A DNA stretch of 64,000 bases from Lepisosteus oculatus (Eukaryota; Chordata; Actinopteri; Semionotiformes; Lepisosteidae), in contig NC_090698.1 of NCBI RefSeq assembly GCF_040954835.1, positions 1,982,501 through 2,046,500 of the forward strand, read 5' to 3'. Positions 45,601-54,600 of this stretch are shown in pieces; positions within the stretch are counted from its first letter, which is position 1, and each line of letters begins with the position of its first letter. Under the pieces are notes generated by a model. The model saw only the letters and a list, made by a program, of their open reading frames with translations. It had not been told where the DNA came from and made no database searches. The position numbers were made by a program, and so were the translations under genes.

Positions 45601-48600
45601 CCCACGAACCCAGAACGGGATTCCTAAGCTTGAAAGCCAACAGTGCTTTCATGCACAGCATGCGTTCTCCGGTTCATTCAAGAGGACGTGTGGACCCACA
45701 CGTCGATTTCGAGAGATGAACCATTGCTATTGATCTTGTTTAATCTTTGTCGACTGATAAATGTAGACCATGTCTTCAAAACGCCATTTTTATGAAAACT
45801 GTTACTGTGGATTGTACACGTTAACTTTGTAGCTCATGCTTGATTCGTCAGGATTCATGATATTAATAAGGATTTCCCTGGGAACACTGTTTACATAGAT
45901 GCCTTCATACACAAGTGTACTTGCATTGGCGAACTTTAAGAACCTTTACAATTGACCCTAATGTGCCAATAAGTGTCATTTTGTAATGACAACTGTTCAT
46001 TTTTCTCAAAAAGTGAAGGATAGATGACTCTTTGATATCACTCAGAAGCACATATCTGACTCTGATTGACTGGAACAGCTCTAGAAAAAAAAATAACTGT
46101 CACAATACAGTATATGGCATCCTTTGCACAGTTCACAATGATCTTTTGTCCTGTTTCTTTCTGAAATTCAAAAAGCACAACACAGAAATAATATATAGAA
46201 GACAGGACACAAAGGATCTGATGGAGCAGACTGACATACAGGTCAGAGGACCCGTGAGAGCTAAGGAGATGTGTATTCAAAATTGAGAAAAGGAGGCATT
46301 TCTTTACACAAGGAGTTGTAGGTGCCTGCAACAATTTACCCAGGTATGTTGTTGAAGACTTCTATCAATCAGCATCAAAGAGCTGCCACGATTGCTACTC
46401 CCCCTCTTAAGGGCGCTCCAGCCCTTCCTTGTTCTGCCCCAGTACCTGTGCCTGTTTTAGTTCTCGCCCCACCTTAAAAGCCAGACGCAGGCGTCACCCC
46501 GACGCTTTTCATGGAATCCCGTTTCGTGAGAGCCCGGGGTCCGGCTGTGGCTGGCTCCGTTATGGTTTTAGTTTCCTGTTCCTGATTCCCTGCCACGCCG
46601 GTCCCGACCCGGTTCTGGTTTTTACTTCGGATGGATCCCCTGGCCTTGGACTCCACCTCCCGTACTGGATTCCCCATGTGGATATACCCTTGGATTGTTC
46701 GCCTTGGATTCACTCCCCCTGGACACCTGCACTCCCCGGACGCGCCCCCCGTCTCCTGACCCTTCTCCTGCAGGACTATTTTTCCCCTTGTATCCTCACA
46801 ATTCCGGATCGTGTCTTCCGCATAGGGCCCGGAAAGAACCGGACCGTGACAAGAGCCAATCTAGTTAGATGGACTCAATAGTCCTTCTTAAATCTATCAT
46901 GCAAAGCCTAATCCAGAATGCACAAGGCTGTAATTTAGAGTATAGTACAGTTTATCACAACTGTAGGGGAACTGTGGGAAATATATACAGCCCCTGTCTG
47001 ATTTAGGAGGTTCTCCTTTTAAAATGACGGAGCTCTGCTCATTAACTTCACCTAACCCCTGACTTAAAAGTCTTATTAAGATTTATTGTTTGCGGAAAGC
47101 CCAGATGAAATAAACAGTTCCCACTGAGGTCAGTGAACACTCCCCATTAGCTCACTCTGCTCCTCAAGTCAAGTATGACAATCTGAAAAAAAATTCAAAG
47201 ACGGCACAAATATATATTTCAGTGTCAGAGCGGATTTTAATGTAATACTCTAGATCAAAGCTCACTTGGCAGTGACTTCATTGAGATCTTTCAAATGCAA
47301 GACAGGGATTTACTCAAATGTTCTTCAGGGTGGAAACAAAACAAAGGGCTTCTAGGATTCAAAAGTAGAGTGATCATCTTTTTTTTAAAAAGAAGAAAAG
47401 GGTTATAATCCATATTTTTGGAAATGACATTTTCTGAATGAATTTGACTGCAAACGACCTTTCCATGAAATCCTAAAACAAACGCATCTAAGCTGCAGTA
47501 AACAAGGTTTTGCAATCACAAAGCTGTCTTACCAAGACTCAGGCAAACCGAGCTGAAACAGCAGTACAGGCTACTTTGCATTCTGCTATTTAATATGTTC
47601 ACTGTTCGTCCAAGTCTTTAAACATCTGCTGGCTGCTAATCCAGTCATTCCAAAAAAGGTGGGAATAGTGATGTGATTCATTTTCTGGCAGGAACTTGGT
47701 GTCCATCAAATGTGTGCTTGAAGGCTTGTTTATAAGTGGGCGAAGTGCACCCCAGATTCAGCCCTGAAAGTGCAGCTCACCGAGCAGTGTTTCTGGTGCA
47801 GAGTCCATGGGTGTGAGTCAGTCAAAGGCAGTCCCACTAGGGAATAGTCATGAGCCTGAAGTTAAACTGCTGCTTGGAGTGTTAGACACTGCAGTCTCCA
47901 TCATTCACCATGCAGCTCGCTACTTATCAACTGTAATTTATTAACCGGTTTGTGAAGGGGATCTCAATTGTTAAAGAACTCAAGGTTAGTGAACTGGTTG
48001 GACTGTCGGTTCCTGACAGGTGGTTTATGGTGACGGGTGTGTCTGTGTTCCACCAGCCAGTTAGTTCAAAATGAAATAATTTGGGTTTTCTTATTACGCA
48101 GAGCTAAGCGTTCATTGGCATTCAAAGGGCTTTTAAATACTCTCAAGGTGCCAGTATCTGATAATCCGATATGCAGTGCAAGGGTTTTCTAATTGTGACC
48201 CTGGGGAGCCCCAGTCCAGCAGGCTCTGGAAGCCAACTAAAAACCATTACTGTAAATTACCAATTTCTACAGATCTGTAACACATCCACTGTCATCAATT
48301 GAACACGTGAATTGTTCAATGAAGTAGTTTGAGATCTTATGGGGCTTAAGTGAACAGTGTTGCCAGTCTTTAAAAACAGGCTACCTACTGTATAAGCCCG
48401 AGTGGATCGGGGCTCTCCGGCACAAGGGGTTGGAGACTGCTGGGGTGTCCTGATCTTTACAGCGAGCATTACCATCAGCTAGCTCTTCAAAGCTTTACCA
48501 GCTCGATTAAAAGCAGTGTGCTCAGTTATGGGCTACTGTATGATGTAGAAAATCTGCATTTCCCTCATTAATCAGACTTCATATTTAAGCAAATGTTATG

Positions 48601-51600
48601 GCTTTTAGTTTCATAGTGAAATGCTTGGATATTTCTATGCATTTTTGGAAAATTAGAAAAAGAACTTAATGCACAGAAATGTCTCTCTTTCTAATTTGCC
48701 TTACAGACAGGAGTTTTCTTCAAGCGTGACTTCTGTGGTATCTTGGAAAAAAAAACGTTCTCTTATTTAACATAGAGGTAAGCTGCTGTCCGTACAGGAT
48801 GCAGCAGTTCCAATGTCACACAGGGAGCAGCAGATTTAATACGTGATTCCCTGACGTGAGTTCATTCTTGGGTTCACCATGTATCCCAGGTGAAAGCCCA
48901 GGAAAGCAGGCATCACTCTGTATGCCCTGCTGGGACAACCAGTTACACGACCAACAGAGGATGGGGGGAACGTCATTCAGCATAGAGAAAAGAAGCCAAC
49001 ACAAGAGGAAACAATTTCATTTCCCTCTGCAGTGTCAACAGAGCTACTGAGCGAGGTCTTGTTTGGGACTTTCAGGATCGCTGGCGCTTCAGCACAGGGG
49101 AGCACATAAGACACACGGCCTTTTCCTGTTCCTGTTCTCAGCTGAGCACAGATGGACAGCGACAGAGGTACAGATGGCTGGTGATGTGCCTCGGTGCCAG
49201 ACGGGGTCGCAAAGATCCGGAACAATCTTCACACGAGCCAGGGAAGAGAGCAGATGTACTGTAGGACCTGTGCTGCAGAGTCGCCCCCGTTTCCCCCTTA
49301 AGAGCTCTCCTGGCAATCGGGGGCTCTTCGGGGAAAGAGCTGGGAGAGGCTGGTAGCCCTGTCTAGTCTGTTTGTGACTCCTGGATAGGAAGCATAAAAC
49401 TGACGTGCAGCCCACCCCAATGTTATCACCAGCCTTGCCAGTACAGAGGAAGGACATCTAAATATAAAACACAATGCCACACCTCGGATCGCGGCAATCA
49501 CGGTGGCCCTGCTTGACGTTTGGGGATGTGGAAAATGGCTCTCCTTCAGCAAGGAAGGGTAACGGAAACCACTACTCAGCCCCTGTCTTGAGGTCACGGC
49601 TGGTGCCTGAGGTGTCTCGCCTGAAGCAGCTTCCCTGCGCCGGTTTAAAAACGGCACAACAGGTCTGACCACTGACTTTGTTTTATAAATATTTCACGAT
49701 AACGGCCACCAGAAAAACAAAAAAACACCCCCTTTCAAACCACGCAAAAGCAACAGCGCGTTAAATACAAGTGAATCAGAAAGGAAAAGTACATTTTCTA
49801 AACGTATTCAGTACTTTTGATCATTGCTGTGCTTGTAGAATTATTTTTCATCTTGTGAGAACCCTGGCAGACAACATTTCAATGAAACTTTTTAAAGATC
49901 GGAGCTTTTCATGTTTGTTTAAAAAGTGACGAAGGATGACTAGGAAATTGGAGCGGTCGAGAACTTTAGCTTAGTTGGACAGTTTGAAAACACCAGCTCT
50001 TTCTTTAGAAGGGACATCTGTGCTGTTTCAGAAAATAAATATATATAGAAATGCAACCTGCCTCCCATCTTGTGATGTAAATCACAGAAAGGGAAACGGT
50101 TCATTCCCTAGCTGGACAGCCTGGCACTGAGCAAGACTCACTTCGGTTTCCTTACCTTGAGACAGGAAATAAAAGCTTGTGTAATTCTGTCAAGAGACAG
50201 GCAGTGAACGCATGACTCAGCAAGTCCTGTGCTGGGAAACCCGGGGAATAAGCATGACTCTGTCTCACAGTCCTGCCTGTGAGATCCCACCGCGGTACCG
50301 CCACTGCGCGCATCCGCGCCGCTTTGCCACGGAGCTGCCTTTGCGCTGAACGCAAGGCGGCGGCGACCTGGGCTGGGCTGGCCTGGGCTCGGCTCGGCTC
50401 GGCTCGGCTCGGCTCTCCCCCCCCCCGGCAGAGCTGCCGTGCGGTCCGGAATGTTTTTCCAGCCCCGGGGGGCCCAGCGCTGCCGCTCTGCCAGGGCGAC
50501 CCTTCTCCGCGGCTCCTCTCGCCCTCTCAAGCGAGCCGCCAGCTTCCAGACCGCTCTCCCGCCTCGCTCCACCAGCGCAGCGGCGGGGGCCGGCCTCACA
50601 TCTCAGCGGGCCCCGAGTGGGGAAATATTTTCATGCAAAACTGAAATGTTAACCGAGCAGGAGAGGGCCTGCTCCCCCTGCCGCTGCAGCTGGGCTACCT
50701 GCTGGCCTCCGCTGTGGCCTGGCCTCACCAGATCTGTTTCACAGCCATTCCCCCCCAAGTCACCCCCTTTTGTTTGATCTACTGGATGCACTACAAAGCA
50801 CAGCGAGGCTGGTCCTCAGATAACCCGGGCTACATTCCTTTCCTGCATAATCCATGCCTCATATCGTCAAGACAGCTTTGCAGAAAGTAAAAAAAAAAGG
50901 CCCCACTGCGCGATGTGCGAGAATTCATAAACTTTTTATTTCGGCAGAATTGTGCAATATCAACTTTTTTTTCTGGATACCGCTCAAATCCTGACTGGAA
51001 ACGAGCAAGAAAAAGCAGGGTTGGAATTACAGAGCCCCTCACCTTCCCTTCGCCCATTCTGGCTCATATATACGAAGCAGTTGACTTCGTATTTTGTTTT
51101 TTTGCAGGTTCAGAATTATTTTTTTTTCTGCAGGAGCAGCAAAACCTATGTAAATCAGATACTTCCCCCTTGTCCTTTCCCTTTTTTCGGCTTTAAAAAA
51201 AGACAGATCCCTTCTTCTAAAAACAGTATGAGAGATCATATAGAAAATAATGTTGCGATTTTAAAACTAAAATACAATGCAAACCTCTTAACTGACACGA
51301 CTGCAGTTATTTCTATGATCAGACACAGCTCTAGGTCTTTAATCTTAAGAAATGGCTCATTTTGCACAATGTAATTGCTCCTGTGCTACTCTGAATATCC
51401 AGACCAATTCACTCGCTTGACAGAGCTTCGTGGGCTCGTTTGCACTGACTTCCCGACGATCATGGTCGTCATAGCAAGGACTGCGAAACCAGAAGGTCAG
51501 CTAGCTGTGGAGAAGATTTAATGGCCGTGAACTCTTGAACCCCCTGGCTGGTCTGGCAATCACTGACACGCCCCTGTTGTGAGTGAGCTGATGGACTGCA

Positions 51601-54600
51601 GTCATGCCACCTCAGAGCCTGACCTCTCCCTGAGCTCTGAAGATAAACGCTTGAGGGTGTACAGCTCTTTCACAAAAGGACCTTAAGACAAAGTAAACAG
51701 GCAGCCTTGAAAAAACGCTTTGTTTAAAAAAACATGGATAATCCAAATTCCCTTATGCCTTGATGAGTCTTCCTACATCACTTTCCAGCTCACTTTCTGA
51801 TGCACTGTCTGTTCAGGTGGCATGAGTTGGGCAGTGGCTAGGGTTCTGACCTTTAAACTGGTAGGGGGTCAGCTGCTGTTGAGCCCTTAAGCAACGTGCC
51901 TTTACCTTGTAGAGTTCCCAGCTGTATAAATGGGTGCAAATGTAATTCACTTTGGTTGAAAGCAAGCTAGTATTTACAGTATATGCGTTGGCAAGCTGTA
52001 GTTTCTTATGATGCATGTTTTTCAGAGCTCTGCGTCAGCTTATTGGCAGAACAGCATCTTGTCGTGTTTTGATTTCTTGCTATTGTTGCTCTTTTTTAAA
52101 AAAAGAACAGGAATTTCACTTTTGTGTTCCCCATTAGCTCTCCTTTTGTTCAGGACATTTGAACTCTGGTCATTTATAAAAATGAACCACTTCTGCACAC
52201 TCGGGAATTTCCTGAGTTTGGACAACAGCACCTTCCCTTTCACAATCTTAATGGGATTTTTGCAGTCATATTTGTTTTTCTGGTGTAATGAATGACACAA
52301 TACTAAGGTCTGAAAACATGGACTGACTGCTTCGTTTCCTCTCGCTAATGTGCTTTTTTAGCACCTTGGAGGCATGCTTGTCAAAATAAAGACCCTGCGC
52401 CCTGCTACTCAAACAAAGTACTTTTTTACCGTCTTTTCCAAATTGATTTTTGCCATCAGAGAAACTACACATGTACAGAATTAGAGTTAGCCTCAAAAAG
52501 CTAGGAAGGAGAAGTGAATAAATTCAGAAATTAAAACATAACACCCTCTTTTTAAGGCTGATTTTATTTGAGTCTGTGTTCTGACGCAAGCTTGTGTTCT
52601 TTAAGTCTGATTTTGTGAGAAAGAACAGAACCAAACAATGTGAATTGAAGAAACACATTTCACCTTCCCAGTATCCAATCTCCTGACAGCCAGAGCCTGC
52701 AGATTCTGCGTGGCTGAAAATTAGAACACAATACTGCCAAAATCCAGTAATTATGTCCTAATTAAAGGTCCCTATTGTATCCTGTAGCATATAGTGTGTC
52801 CATATACTATTTATTGAGAATTGTAGTTCATGATCTGTGGTATTGGTGACATGCCTGGAGATCCCCAAGGCTCTGAATTTGACTTTGTAGCATGAAGCTT
52901 TGATTTTGAACTAAAGGATTTTTCATTCCAAACTTAGAAGAAAAGAGCAATCTCCATTCTGGCAAATGCTCTTAAGCTTGTTGCTGCCCCATTTCCAGAG
53001 TGAGTAATGTTTTTGACATGACATTTTCTTCATGAAACTCTGCGGGGCGCAGCTAACTCCAGACGCTGAGGTCTGCCAGGTGTGATGGGCGCCCCTAAAT
53101 GCGGAATGCCTTAAATATTGTTCTCCGTTCTCCGTTTGAGCCACGCTCTGATGTTCCTGAAGGAAGTGCTGGTTTGTCAGTGGGAAAGAAAAGACCCCCC
53201 ACACCCACACCCACACACACACCCCACCTCACTGAACAAGCGTGTCTGCAGAACCGCTGACCAGACTGTCAAGGTAAAAGAGCTGCAGGAGCTTCAGCTG
53301 CTACCAAAAAAAATAACGAAACAGGACAAGACTTTTGGCTTTGATGTCTCAGCTGTGAGAACTGGGGGTTTTCTGGGTTATTGACAGCCCTTATTAATAA
53401 TAAATATGAAAAGCCTAGTATTTAAAAGTCTTTTAAAGTGTTCCAAGTCCCCAATTATTTATTTTTCATACATGATGTTTAATAAAAAATGGCTAATCAA
53501 GGATTTAATTGCCCTTCCTTAATGTACAGATTCATTCTGTCAGCAGAGAGTAACTTGAAGGTTCACCTGTATGAAAAGTCTAATGCAAACAATATGAAAG
53601 TGCCAGCAAAGAGAACTTACAGGCTGGCTGCCCCTTGTGTGACTGGAGGTTGTACAGCCAGTCTGGCAGTGTGGATTCCTGAATAAAACATTCCAGGGAT
53701 CCGGAAAGTAAGACAGGAATAAAATGTGGGAATCTCTGCAGGAAACCGTCCCCCTTGCATGCTAATTGGATAGCTTTGCAAACTCCAGTGCTTGTACTTC
53801 ATGCAAAAAATCATTTGTTCTGTATTCTAAACCACTGCAGGGGCTAGTCCCTGAATTCCTAGATAACCAAGCCGGTGTCTGAAGTGAAGTGGTTCTATTT
53901 ATGCCATTTGCATTTTGTATTTTACGGGGCGTCGCAGTCTGCAGCTGAGTGGAGAGCTGAGTTGATCACAAGAAGGGTGTGTGTTTTGTCTGTGACTATG
54001 GTAAACTATGCTTCACAGATGCAGCATGTTCTTTCCATGCAGGTGTGCTTTGATTCGACCTCTATTGTTGTATACTAAACACTCCAGGCTGCATCTAGGT
54101 TGCTGCGGCTACCATTATAGTTTTTTTACCACATAATCTAGCAGCTGTCATCTCTTTGAATTTCACTATTAGCTCACATTTACTAGACAGGGGTGGGAGA
54201 CACTCCAATGTACTGGTGACAATGCTCCTCTAGGGCTTAAGCATGTTCTGTTTCATCTGCTCTGGTCATTTGTTTTAGATCTTACAAAAAATCTAGAAAA
54301 ACATTTTAGGCATTTATCAACCCAGCAAGTATCCATCCTGTATATCTCTCTGTGTTCTAATGTGTTTACCTGGGCATTTTAATTGCAAAGTTTCTGTAAA
54401 GACCTGAAGGGCTTTAGTCACTATTTTTTTCATGATGATTTGTACTTTTTTGGAAACATTTTAATTAAAACCACACCCCGCAGTTTTACGGTCAACCAAA
54501 CTAACATCACAATACGTCAAAACACCATGCGGCTTGGCCACTGAGCATGCAAGGACATTCATAAGGATCTGCTGCTCTATCCCAAAATAAGCATCAGTTT

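Noticed and set aside
46429-46881. 150-codon open frame on the plus strand
   Set aside because: Pro/Ser-rich translation of a C/T-skewed, probably repetitive segment; no start context, splice sites or family.
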